From Solea solea (lineage: Eukaryota; Chordata; Actinopteri; Pleuronectiformes; Soleidae), in assembly GCF_958295425.1 (NCBI RefSeq), contig NC_081139.1, positions 14,459,888 to 14,523,887 on the forward strand: a stretch of DNA of 64,000 nucleotides, given 5' to 3'. The translations under genes were made by a program, and so were the position numbers. The notes below the pieces were generated by a model, which made no database searches, was not told the DNA's origin, and saw only the letters and a program-made list of their open reading frames with translations. Below are positions 52,005-61,808 of this stretch, one piece after another. The first letter of the stretch is position 1; every line of letters starts with the position of its first letter.

Positions 52005-52370
52005 TCAATTCGATTTTATTTGTACATTATCTCAAGGCACTGTACATATTAAGGCAGAATATTATAGAGAGAAGAGAAACCCAACAGTTGAGAAACCCCA
52101 CACAATGACCAAGCACTAGGCATCAGTGGAGAAAAAAAAAACTCCCTTTTAACAGGAAGAAATCTCTGACAGGACTCAAGGATGTGCAGCCATCTGCCTC
52201 GACTGGTTGGGGTAAAAGGAGAAATGGGGGACAGAAAGGGAAAGAGGGAAGTGAGTTATAGAGACAGAAGAGAGAGACCAGGAGCAGATATGTAACAGAC
52301 GTTAGACAGGACCGTTGTGAATTGGTTATGACATGTTTATAGCACTATAATGTCATCGAATATTGATCAA
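52005..52370 (+). repeat. dispersed repeat family R4, 5' part
   Basis: Starts cagtcaattcgattttattt and runs through atctcaaggcactgtacat, ccttttaacaggaagaaatc and catctgcctcgactggttgg into the part shared with 7,100-7,240. It is a very common teleost element. I leave its class open. Confidence 0.75.
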
Positions 52371-52739
52371 AACAACGACACAATCACAACCTCTGAAAGC
52401 AAAGGTGGTATCGAGGATTTAACGAGGATTAATCGAGAATTGTGACACCCCTAATGACAAATATGAGGTCACCTTAGCCACAGTATAAACTCAAATAATT
52501 TACAGTAATGTCCAATAAAGAGGAGCACTTCATCGTTGTATTACAGAGGCTCACACTGTTGGTTTAGTAAAAAAAAAAAAAAGAGGCAACTAACAACTGT
52601 CTGACCACGACAGAACTATTTTTTTTAGAACGAAGCAATTCCTTCAAAAAACTGCATCATGTGAGACTTGTTATTTTATATAGTTTGTGTAAAATAAAGT
52701 GACTCCTGGCATTAAATAGAAACCCAGACCGTTAAACTG

Positions 52740-53285
52740 TCTCATAACGACAGGAGACGCGAGGAAGCTAGCTAGTTCCAATAATTGCCCAACGTGACTG
52801 GGCATTTGAGACGTGCAACATCTTATATGCAACGTTTCGCTGTCGGCGCAGTCGTTTTCCTTCCACATAGAGCAAGTCCACGCATGACTTCTGCGACAAA
52901 GACGCAACAGCTCTCTTTCTCTGCCTCAGTTCAACGCTCGTTAGCGTTAGTTAGCAACAACTTGCTAGCTAACGCTAACGAGGTGGCAGCTAGCTAGTAG
53001 CACGTTCCAGCATGGTGGAGCAGAAAAGCAAAGCTCGGTTAAAAGTGGAGCTGACTAGCTCTTCCGTTATTAAATAGTAACATACTCTATTACAACGTTT
53101 TTAAAAACATACCCAAGCATCAACGTACAGTGATTAAAAAATAAGATATAATAAAAATCAACGGACCTCTCTGCCATGTCAGAAAGCCTCTCCCTCTGGC
53201 TGCTTCTTCTTCTTCTAGCGTCATTGGCGCAGCGTCGGCACTTAGAGCCCCCTTCTGTTTGGGAGTGTGGACTACACCGATGCAT
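52740..53285. promoter_or_regulatory. CG-rich block, candidate promoter of the let-7 primary transcript
   Basis: Between AT-rich flanks this block has many CG dinucleotides (gacaggagacgcgaggaagc, tggcgcagcgtcggcactta) and several TAGC/GCTAGC motifs, including a near-perfect 19-bp palindrome at 52939-52980. It lies about 2.1-2.6 kb upstream of let-7a in the direction of let-7 transcription and about 2.9 kb beyond the ptpdc1 stop, so it is well placed as an independent promoter for the microRNAs. No coding exon is recognisable inside. A start site of an unrelated noncoding transcript is an alternative. Confidence 0.4.
52939..52980. repeat. 19-bp inverted repeat with 4-base loop
   Basis: The left arm cgttagcgttagttagcaa (52939-52957) and right arm ttgctagctaacgctaacg (52962-52980) are reverse complements except one position, which would be a U:G pair in plus-strand RNA. 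The loop is caac. GTTAGC/GCTAAC strings of this kind are familiar near fish promoters. Confidence 0.9.
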
Positions 53286-53300
53286 CTAAAAAAAGAGGTA

Positions 53301-53985
53301 ATTAGGGCTGCAACAAACGATTATTTTCATAATCATAATCGTTTAATCAAATACATATTTGATTCAGAAAATGTTGATTGGTGTTTCTCAAACCTGTAAA
53401 GTACAAATACTTTGTTCAAATACTTTGTTATATATATCTTTTCTAGTCTCAACGGGTCAGGCCGGCCTGACAAACCCGACCGGACCCATGAGTTCAGGCC
53501 GGGTTCGGGCTTAAAAAATGTGCAAACGGGCCTCAGGCTTCCTTTTTTCCGCTGATAAAACACATTTCTTGCAGGTTGCAAATGATATGTTGTTTTTGTG
53601 GGGATGTGGGGCCAGGTCGGGTTTGGGCGGACAATTCATGGGCCAGCTCAGGTCAGGTTGTAATTTTCTGGCCCGTTGAGAACTCTACACTGAGCTACCA
53701 TTGCTCAATCTACCATTACTTCTAAAACTTAAGTAAACAATTTTAATCAGAAAAATACTTTTGATAAGTACAGTAAATGTCATATACTTTTTCTTAAGTA
53801 ATCTTATAAAAAGTGACCACCGGTATCCTTTTAGGTACTTTATACAAGACTTGAAATGATAATGTTCTCAAATTTCTAACCTAAAATTAATCAGTTTTAA
53901 TGATTTCTTATGTTATACGAAGCAAAGAAACCAAAAATAATTATTTACAATTAATTTAGGAATCAATTGTTGCAGTGCTAATGGT
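53301..53985 (+). mobile_element. R2 element interrupted by a second inverted-repeat element
   Basis: Begins ttagggctgcaacaaacgat and ends aattgttgcagtgctaatgg, with matching inverted termini. The interior has gcaaagaaaccaaaaataat near 53,920. A GC-rich element with its own inverted ends (53,447-53,692) lies inside, so the insertion is nested. Confidence 0.65.
53447..53692. mobile_element. GC-rich inverted-repeat element nested in R2
   Basis: The left end tctcaacgggtcaggcc and right end ctggcccgttgaga are inverted copies. The interior is rich in gggttcgggc-type sequence (ccgggttcgggcttaaa, ccaggtcgggtttgggcgg). No coding capacity. I could not find a clean target duplication. Confidence 0.6.
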
Positions 53986-54082
53986 TATAATCTCACTTTA
54001 ATTTGCTTGTATCTTTTATCAACCAGTTAAAAGTGAGTTATCTGAGATTATAATCTGACAGACATCTATGCAAAGGTTATAC

Positions 54083-54676
54083 AGCAGGGGTCTCCAACGA
54101 GTAACTCCCAGTCTATTTCCCAGTAGCTTGCCTTCAGTAGTGAAACACACCCCGTTTAAATTTGTATCCAAACTCAGAGGTGTCCCACCCTTTAAAACTA
54201 AATGATTATTTGCCAATTTGTTGTCAAACAGTTGTGCTGCGGTCGTCTTGATGTGTGTGTGTATCATATCAAAGTTCAGACTGTCAGATGGACATTTAAA
54301 TGACACTTCAATGGATCCACTCCAGGATACACCTCTCTTGTTGACTCCATGTAGTGTCAGCCATCTCATGTGGGTAGATAATATCAAAATGAAACGTGAA
54401 TAAGACAAAAATGTTGGTGTATTTGTGAATGCATTGTTCTGTTTTGACAGCATTAATATTTTAATTTGATAGCGTGTATACTAGAAAACAATGCACACAA
54501 AAATACAAAATGTACATGGAGGTGAATTAGATACTATTTTTGTTATGTTTATTGAGTTGTGGACATCGGTATTTTGTTAATGTTCAGGCAAAACAAGCTT
54601 ATTCAGTTTATTTGGTTTGAAATAGGCCATGATTTTGTAAAAGTAGCTCTCAGAAGAAACAAGGTTGGAGAACCCT
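54083..54676. mobile_element. hAT-like non-autonomous DNA transposon
   Basis: The left end caggggtctccaac and right end gttggagaaccctg are inverted with one mismatch, matching the CAGGGGTCTCCAAC ends of a widespread hAT-like group. Flanks (ttatacag and ttgtatgt) are only weakly similar. The 144-codon minus frame inside (54,453-54,019) shows no transposase motif I can name. Confidence 0.65.
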
Positions 54677-55239
54677 GTTGTATGTGCCCATATAAAACAA
54701 ATGAGATTGGTTTTAATTTATTTATTTTTTTATTATGAAGGTGTACTAGTGCAGTTCTTGAAAAGTGTTCAAAGGTCTGTATGGAGCATTGTGTTTGTGT
54801 GTTGCATAGCAAAGAGACTCACACACAATGATTTGCAACAATATAATAATTCTTGCAAGTATAGAAAGTGTTTTTTCTTCATGTTTTGATTCCCCAACAG
54901 CTTTGTTTTACTTGCTTCTACCACCAGGGGGCGCCTGAGGGTGGGTGAGTGAAATTAATTATTAAATGGAGGATAACACCTGTTTCTCTCACTGAACGTT
55001 CTTCTTTCCAAGATGAACTATTGATAGATTTAGTTCACAGACTCACGCAGCTTGCAGTCAGTTGTGTTTAATTGTGTAAGAAGTAGGCCACTGTAATTGT
55101 GAAAAAATGGTGCTTGTTGAAAATTCTGCACAGTAACTTCACACCCTTCATGTTATTATTATCATTACTGTTCCATATTCAGTGTGTGTCAGCAGATCTG
55201 AAGTTACATTAGTGTCATGAATGAGATGAGAGGCAGCCC

Positions 55240-55470
55240 TCAAAACACACACACAGCATTCTGAGGACACTCACTAATAGATGTAATACCTTCGCAAGCC
55301 CTTTACCTTAAACTTAACCATCACAACTAAATGACTCACCCTTAACTGAAACCTAATTGTAACCCTAAAACCAAAAAAGCCCATTTAAGGTGTGACAGAA
55401 CATGAGGACCAGGAAACTGTCCTCACTTCCTGTGGTTTATAACTTTTTTTGGGCCTTACAAAGATATATA
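55240..55470 (+). repeat. dispersed repeat family R5
   Basis: A CA run is followed by ttctgaggacactcactaat, accttaaacttaaccatcac and gaaactgtcctcacttcctg. This is a repeat often seen in fish introns and intergenic DNA. Confidence 0.5.
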
Positions 55471-55777
55471 CATGTAACACACACACACAGAGCAGCAGCA
55501 GAATCCAGGCATAGATCAGTTTAGCTGAGGCAGACATTTTGCTAACATGTAACAGTGGAGGCAGCTTGATGTTTGACATATGCCTGTACAACAGAAGACT
55601 TCAGTGAAAGTTTTTTTTCCCCGGTGCACAGTATTACGGACATAATTGATTGGGAGAGAAAATGCAGTGTGGCCAGTTGTTTGCAGTGCTATAACAATAA
55701 CCACAGCTTACAGCTTAGTACATTCTACAAGAACAAAGCAACCTCACAGCCTGTCGTCAAAGCAGGTTGAACTTGCT

Positions 55778-55817
55778 CAGAAGCTAGTTTAACCTACAGA
55801 AGCTAGTTTAACCTACC
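55778..55817. repeat. two-copy tandem repeat of 19 bp
   Basis: agaagctagtttaacctac occurs twice in direct succession. Confidence 0.9.
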
Positions 55818-56154
55818 TGAGTAACAAGCCGGGTGACATTTTTAAGTAACATGGACATCATTGGAATATTCCTCAGTCATTGTCTACAGAATAACACATA
55901 CTGTACACAAATATTACAGTAGGACACATGACAAACTGAGCACAGTGGCACATTAACACAGATTGGCAGTGCTTGACTCCGTTAAGTGCTTCAAACAACA
56001 ACACAATCCTAAACCTACTACACATTTTCAATCCTGAATGACAAAAGATTGGCAGACCTCTGCAGACTCTGATGCAAAGATTGGATATAAAAAAAATTCA
56101 ATAATGCCCGAAAAATCAGTCATTCGTTCTCTAGTTAGACTAATTAAGGCTTGA

Positions 56155-56325
56155 TCAGATGTCTTCATTCAGTTCCACAGCTTTGTCACGCAGCTCGTGA
56201 AGAATGGGAGTCAGGATTGCTTTCAGCGTTGTGTATAAACACTCATTCTTCTCTGAAGCAGGGTCAAGCTGGTGATCAAATTTAAGAGATCTGATTAATA
56301 CAAAACAATTGCAAATGTTAAAGCT
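56155..56325 (-). CDS. ptpdc1: ptpdc1 last exon (splice acceptor uncertain)
   Basis: The frame SLKFDHQLDPASEKNECLYT, continuing to stop TGA at 56157-56155, resembles the human C-terminus VNFDSENGPTVYNTLKKIFK. The obvious acceptor ATTAATCAG (56293-56291) would, in the phase left by exon G, read two codons and then TAA. The upstream AG at 56327-56326 (exon start 56325, given here) keeps the frame and adds 12 residues (SFNICNCFVLIR) but has a weak pyrimidine tract. So either this acceptor is used, or one base is wrong in the assembly, or the C-terminus is truncated in this copy. Confidence 0.65.
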   Translation of the reverse strand, partial: SFNICNCFVLIRSLKFDHQLDPASEKNECLYTTLKAILTPILHELRDKAVELNEDI

Positions 56326-59300
56326 CTTGCATAAAACTTTTAGGAGGGTTTCATGGCAGAAACTGAATATACAACCTATGAGCACGATTGTACAACTGTA
56401 ACATAACTTTCAAATAAAACTTCAGTAGGTTTTCATAGCCTTAGAATTAGCATTTAATCTGTACTTTAGGCAAAGGCCTTGCTTTATATCTAAACGGAAA
56501 ATAATGTCATCCCTTCTGGTATGTAAAGGCTACCATGAGCCATGTTTCCGGGTACTGTTTGGTTTGTTACAGTACGGTACAGTTTGGAACAGTAAAGTCC
56601 TCGGTTAGTCTCACGTTTCGAGCTGAGAACAGTACCATTACTTGGTAGGTGGGGTGCGGGCTGTACCCGATGGCCGTGTCAGCAAGATACATAGCGTGAC
56701 GTTGTAATTTTGCTCCGAAAACAACACAACACAACAGAGCAGCTAATTTTTTTCCTGCTCAGTTTGTAGCTGTTCAAACAAGATGTCAAGCTTTGTATGA
56801 AAATAGACTGCCACCATTGAAGAAACACCGGTCGCAAGGGAATGATGCTTTTCTGTCGCTCAATCAGTGGACTGTCATGGGTCTAGCTCCACCTGTACCA
56901 TACCCATTACTCTGGTAACCCAAGGTAAGGGTACTGAAAAACGGAATGGTTTGTTATTTTGGTACTATTCCTAATGTAAACGCAAAAAAGTACCGCACCA
57001 TTAACTGAAGGCTCAGCATCTCATGTTAATCCTCACCTTAGTAAATACTGTTATTGTACGGTTGAGAAAACAAGTTTCCATGTCTTCAGGCATTGGCAGG
57101 AGATGAGCAGCACAATCGAGAATACACAGCAGAGTGAGTCGGTGACCCTGGCAACAGGAAGGAGAGGGACATATGATAATATCAGATCACATGACAACAA
57201 TTTCAGCTTAATGTTTACATTGTCAGTCCTTCACAAGACATAATAATATCACGTTTTTTTTTAAAGTACAGATATTTTTTTTTTTTTTTGCAGCAGCAAT
57301 GCTTATTTTAATATGTTAGTCAAGAGAGAACATTTGTGGTGTTTTGGATTATGGGGCTGTTTGTTGTGATGTATGTGTATATCATACATCACAACAGGAC
57401 ATGATGATGATATTTGTTTTCTGAAACAGACCTTGTATCAGTTCTGATACATGCACTGTATACAGTAATTTTGTATACAATAAGTCAAGCTTTACCACAC
57501 TGATTTGTACAGCTGTAAATGTTATAAGTGACAGGAATCTGTACCTTCTCCAGTGAATCGAGGGCATTCTGTGGGTTTACATCCTTCCCACTCAGAGCTT
57601 TTATATCCTCACTGCTTATGACTGGATCCCTGAGCTGCTCCAGCCACGACCACATCAGACTGGAGAGGACCAGAGGGTCTCTCTCCATGCACAACCTCTC
57701 CCATGCTCCCTCTCTGGAGTTCAGCTCCATCTATCACAGCAAAAAGCAAACACACTGTTTCAAATATGTCTGTAGATAAAAAAAATAAAAATAAAATAAA
57801 AACCAGGGCTTATCAGATGCTTTTTGTCATTTTGTCAATCCTGAGTGCCAAGCACCCAGTGTTTGTTAAATGTGGATGTGCCTGCTTTTGCACATTTTCT
57901 GTATCACATTTTTATACACATGCAACAATAAGTAGAAATGAATTGGCCCTAAATTATGTGGGCTAGTTTATTTTAAGCTGTGTGATGCATCTTATTGCTT
58001 TTCAATACTCTCTACTTAAACTGTACATTAGTGGTTTATTGCTCTTAATACTACATGTTACTGCCTGGTATTCTTGCTGACATGTTATGGAGGAACCTAC
58101 CTGCCACTGTAACACCTTAGAGGTCAGATCTTTGTCTGTCACATCCGTGGCCAGAACTTTGGCCACCAGCATGCGTCTGCTCTCTGGAGGGAGCTCAACC
58201 TGGGGGGTGATGAAAGGACCTGTGACATTCCCTCTCTCTGACCCACCCACTGTCACAACCACGTCTGGCTGCTCATCACTAGTTGCACGTCTGCTGTTGG
58301 TTAAGGCTGGTAGTGCGGCGTCATAGTGGGATTTTTTCCCTTGCTCTGACAGATCTAAAGACAAACTCTGAATCATTTTATGTGGCTGTTTTTTTAACAA
58401 GGGAGACCAAGTGTCTTGCTGTGCTTCTATATTTGGGTCCTGGAGAGATCCAAGAGAAAGGTCACACAGTCTGTTGGGTTTTGAGGCTGCAAGGCTGGTG
58501 TGAGACAAGGACTGTTTCATCAGGTAGTTAAATGGATTGATGTTCCCCAGATTTCCTGAATAGTGCTGCTGTGGTGTATGTTTATGAAGGACAGGGTCAC
58601 TGTAGCTGAGTCTCCTACTGTTGAAGAGACATTTCTGAGGGCTTTTTATGTTCTGCTTCCTCCACAGAGGGTCCAGGTCATTATCACTGGTCACAGGCTG
58701 ATCATGAGAGGTTGTGGTTTGCAGAGCAGCGGAGATTAGTGGGTTAGATAAACAAGGAGGAACAGGAATCCCCTTCCCTCGCATCTCCTTCCCTAGTTGC
58801 TGAAGGGCCTGTTGGGAGACGGTCTTCTCCACCTCTGCTGTGAGGTCGGGCATCTCTGGCCATTCCTGCTCAATCACCACTTGTCTGTTGGCTGCAATGT
58901 CAAGGAGGAGCCTGCACACTAGCTGTACAATTTTTGGGACATTCTTCATCTGCCGAGCCTCATAGCCATGCAGCAGGTGGCGCTGTCGAGCGAGGTACTG
59001 AGACAGGGTGACCGCATTCGCTCTAGGCTCCGCACAGGAGAAGACACTTCGAAGAGGAGTAAGGAATTGGGCAAACTCCCTGACACAGAGCAGCTGGCCT
59101 CTGGTCTGGATGGAGTTGGGTCTCTTGGCTCGTATAAAAAGGATTGCCTGGTCAGCACTCATCCTGGATGTGAAGACCAAGTAACAGGCCAACAACACGC
59201 CTACAGAAAGACAAATAACAGAGTTATAGAAGCATTGGTCGATCTCCAGAGCTCTATTGTGAGCTCAATACATCTCAGAAAGCAACTTTCCAGTATCCTA

Positions 59301-61678
59301 AAACATTTATCCAATCATCTAATCAGAAGCCAAACCTCTTCCTCTCAGAAGTGGTCCTCTCAGCATGTGAGGTCAACCGTTTGCCCTCCTCACTCGGTAT
59401 GTTTATGCTTCAACCGCAGCCACAGACAGAAAATTGAAGCTGACAGCAGCTTTGACCTTTGACCACCCATCACCAAATTATGATTTCATATTAACATTTG
59501 TCCCAAATTTGAATTTGGCTGATGATACAGACCTGTTCTTCCAAGACCCGCATGGCAGTGGACGGCCATTTTTCCTTCTTGGACTGCAAATGACATGACT
59601 TTCACCATGTCAAGGATTGTAGTCAGAGATGCAACACCATAGTCCTTCCAGCCAAAATTGTAGTAATAGACTGAAATAAACCAAATCAGTCATTAGACAA
59701 TTATTTTTAGAGCTGTTCAATATCTTCCTGATAATATTATAAGACAATATTTTGTCTTCCTTGTCAAGAGGCAGAGGCATTAGCTAACCCTCCCACTGTT
59801 TACCCTAGTAAAATGGTAAAATAATCACATTTGAACCTCGCCAGAGCAGGTGGTAAAAAAGCACGAGGTACTTTCCCAAAAAAAGAAAAACAATGTTGAG
59901 CCGAGCCAAGCCGTGGCAGAACTAGAACTGTGTAGTGGAAAAAACTGACATTGTAACTTTGACAAAAATGTGGAGAAATAATTCAGACCAATGTGTTAAA
60001 TTTCTATCACATTGACAAAAAGAGCAGCTGTAAAGGTAATAAAGGTAACAAGGCAATGTTCCTTCTCTTCTTGTAGTGTCCAAATGAAGACAACGCTATT
60101 CAAGATGGATGGGATGTTTTGTTAAGCTGACTAAAAAACCTCAAGAGAGCTTGTTAAGAAGAGAAATCAAGAGTGCAGCCTCCTGCACGCATCACATGTT
60201 TGAAATCCCATAGTAATTACATGGCCACAACAAGGGACAACATTATGTTCCAGGTGTAAGCAAAACACAATATTGATGGTAAAGAGAAAAATGTGAAGTC
60301 CACCCTAGTTTCTACAGCAACTAGACAGCCCTGTCTTTTATTCAAATAAACACTTGTGTCATTGTTTGCAAGACCAAAATGATTTTTTTAATGAGTCTGC
60401 ATCAGCTTCCCAGAAGAGGTCAGAGGGCATCCAAGCAAAGCTAAATGAAGCATCCTCTGAAAAGCACTTTAGCAAGGGCATAGTGCTGCTACTCGGGCAA
60501 AAGAAAGTGCAGCTACCACCATGATGCTACTGCTTGAGGGGCCGGGGTAAAAAGCTTCCGTGTAATGGTAAGTACATGTTAGACATTTTGTTCAGCATTT
60601 GTTAGGAGTAAAGCTGAATCTCTTTCATTCATTGTAATTTCTCTGATGACATCAATGCTGGGTCACATGGATGTGTGTTGCATATGCATGTGGGTTTTGT
60701 ATCCTGTTTGTGACAGTCCACAGTCTGCTAGTGACACTCACTGCCTGCCTCCATGAAGGTTTCTGGTCGATAGGTGAAGCCACTCTCCTGCTCAAGTGGG
60801 TTACCACAGCTGGCGTGTTCTCCAGGCCGCTGCAGGTTAATAACCGTCTTCAAACCACACCTGAGCAAAGCAACCAGTTTGAACACTCAACAAACCACCA
60901 CAGGTCAACACATTCATAGCAATATTTCTATCTCACAATACTGCATGTGAGCACAAGCCAGCTGGCGCAAAAAGCAATCTACAAAACAAACATTCTACAT
61001 TTCATTGGTAATCTTCAGCAAAGCATAAATAAGAAAACAAACAGAAAATGAAACTAAACTTTTAAATTCTAACATTGTTTGAAAGACTAATTGAAGTGAC
61101 TGTACCTTTGAAACTGTTCAATTATATTATATTTCTCTACGATTTCAGTAGAAGGCCTTGCCATAGCTAGCAAGTTGTCGGTTATCCTGTACAAAGAATA
61201 TAACGAGTTAGTGGATCTGAGGAATAAACAACAAATATCAATACTGTGACTTCATTGCAAAACAACTGGAAAAAAATAATCAGTTGGCTGATTAATTATT
61301 TTTATTCCAACCCACTTGGAATAATTTTGACATTACTTAAATATGTGATGTGTTTGGTTATTCCAGATTGACAAAATCACACTACAAAGCCAAACCAGGA
61401 CAAATTAATTAACTTTTTATGTACCTATTGATGTTGACCCATACTAACCCTATTTAAAATAACATGATGCCCGTGTAAAAGGTAGTGTTGAGACTGGCCA
61501 ACGTACCAGGATGAGTAGAGTCCTTTGATTGCTTGCTCCTCGTTACTCCATCGAGAGGGATTTTCATATTTGCAGGCCTTCCCTCCACAGGCCATGGAGC
61601 ACTGCATGTGACCAGGGATGACATGCCTGAGGGTCTCCCCCATCTTGGTGTATTTTGCCGTGGGGACCCTTGCATTGG
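56155..61678 (-). CDS. ptpdc1: protein tyrosine phosphatase domain-containing protein 1 (5' end missing)
   Basis: A cysteine-dependent phosphatase of the dual-specificity/CDC14-like group; the human protein is linked to cilium formation. Eight exons: 61678-61507, 61186-61106, 60860-60742, 59670-59533, 59200-58101, 57730-57545, 57147-57037 and a last exon ending at stop 56157-56155. They give about 690 residues, against roughly 750 recalled for human. Family blocks include IPGHMQCSMACGGKACKYEN, YNIIEQFQ, NLQRPGEHASCGNPLEQESG, FGWKDYGVASLTTILDMVKV and the P-loop HCHAGLGRTG (catalytic Cys and Arg intact), then RAKRPNSIQTRGQLLCVREF. The C-terminal half (ELNSREGAWERL, SLMWSWLEQL) also matches. The first exon here starts mid-codon (..CC), so an upstream exon carries the ATG; I did not find it up to 64,000. 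The last splice junction has a frame problem, described at that exon. Confidence 0.93.
56545..57005 (+). mobile_element. repeat family R8, probable short DNA transposon
   Basis: The left part cgggtactgtttggtttgtt and right part aatggtttgttattttggta followed by aaagtaccgcacc are roughly inverted (ggtgcggtac at the right in reverse). The interior has gtacagtttggaacagtaaa. It lies between ptpdc1 exons G and H and shows no open frame. Confidence 0.5.
57037..57147 (-). CDS. ptpdc1: ptpdc1 exon G
   Basis: A 111-nt, phase-0 exon between acceptor TTGCCAG and donor GTGAGG. It encodes GHRLTLLCILDCAAHLLPMP and ends TVFTK, aligning with human GQHQTILCVLHCIVNLQTIP and AFTK. Confidence 0.93.
57363..57395. 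repeat. perfect 13-bp stem-loop in ptpdc1 intron
   Basis: gttgtgatgtatg (57363-57375) and catacatcacaac (57383-57395) are perfect reverse complements around a 7-base loop, tgtatat. Confidence 0.9.
57545..57730 (-). CDS. ptpdc1: ptpdc1 exon F
   Basis: A 186-nt, phase-0 exon between acceptor GTGATAG and donor GTACAG. It encodes MELNSREGAWERLCMERDPL, then SSLMWSWLEQLRDPVISSED, closely matching human KELNSRDGAWERICGERDPF and SLMWSWVEQLKEPVITKED. Confidence 0.96.
58101..59200 (-). CDS. ptpdc1: ptpdc1 exon E (large exon, end of phosphatase domain and linker)
   Basis: A 1,100-nt exon between acceptor TTTCTGTAG and donor GTAGGT, open throughout. It begins GVLLACYLVFTSRMSADQAI, completing the P-loop region, then RAKRPNSIQTRGQLLCVREF and QRHLLHGYEARQMKNVPKIV. 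A less conserved, Ser/Pro-rich, probably disordered linker follows, with RRLSYSDPVLHKH near the middle resembling human KRRLSYSDSDLKR. It ends with ESRRMLVAKVLATDVTDKDL, matching the human SAEARRILAAKALANL segment. Confidence 0.97.
59533..59670 (-). CDS. ptpdc1: ptpdc1 exon D (catalytic cysteine)
   Basis: A 138-nt exon between acceptor TTATTTCAG and donor GTCTGT. It encodes YYYNFGWKDYGVASLTTILD, DMVKVMSFAVQEGKMAVHCH and AGLGRT. The catalytic Cys and the P-loop Arg (HC-HAGLG-RT) are present. The aspartate in WKDYG is the likely general acid by comparison with related phosphatases. Confidence 0.96.
59835..59955 (-). repeat. dispersed fish repeat in ptpdc1 intron
   Basis: In reverse complement it reads agttctgccacggcttggct, then cggctcaacattg and aaagtacctcgtgctttttt. 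This is a familiar teleost repeat of the GGCTCGGCTC type. Single copy here. Confidence 0.5.
60742..60860 (-). CDS. ptpdc1: ptpdc1 exon C
   Basis: A 119-nt exon between acceptor TTGCTCAG and donor GTGAGT. It encodes CGLKTVINLQRPGEHASCG, then NPLEQESGFTYRPETFMEAG, a highly conserved part of the phosphatase domain. Human has SHG where this gene has RCG at the junction. Confidence 0.95.
61106..61186 (-). CDS. ptpdc1: ptpdc1 exon B
   Basis: An 81-nt exon between acceptor TTGTACAG and donor GTACAG. It encodes ITDNLLAMARPSTEIVEKYN followed by IIEQFQ, matching the human segment VTDNILAMARPSSELLEKYH. It is too short to stand out as an open frame and was found by frame continuity and splice sites. Confidence 0.93.
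61507..61678 (-). CDS. ptpdc1: ptpdc1 exon A (first one recognised)
   Basis: Starts after a strong acceptor (pyrimidine-rich tract ending TTTCAG) and ends at donor GTACGT within a Trp codon. It encodes VPTAKYTKMGETLRHVIPGH and CSMACGGKACKYENPSRW, the conserved N-terminal block of the family. The exon begins with the last two bases of a codon, so coding sequence must exist upstream. Confidence 0.93.
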
Positions 61679-61808
61679 CTGAAAGAAAAATTAAAAGAAA
61701 GGTAAGTATCATTATTAATTTGCATTACTTAAGGATTCTTTATTGTGTTTACGTCTCCTGGTTTTGCATTCAGTAGTAGGCTGAAACTGGTTCATGCTGA
61801 CAGCCACC

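Noticed and set aside
58968..59462. 164-codon plus-strand frame over ptpdc1 exon E
   Set aside because: Antisense shadow of the exon plus adjoining intron.
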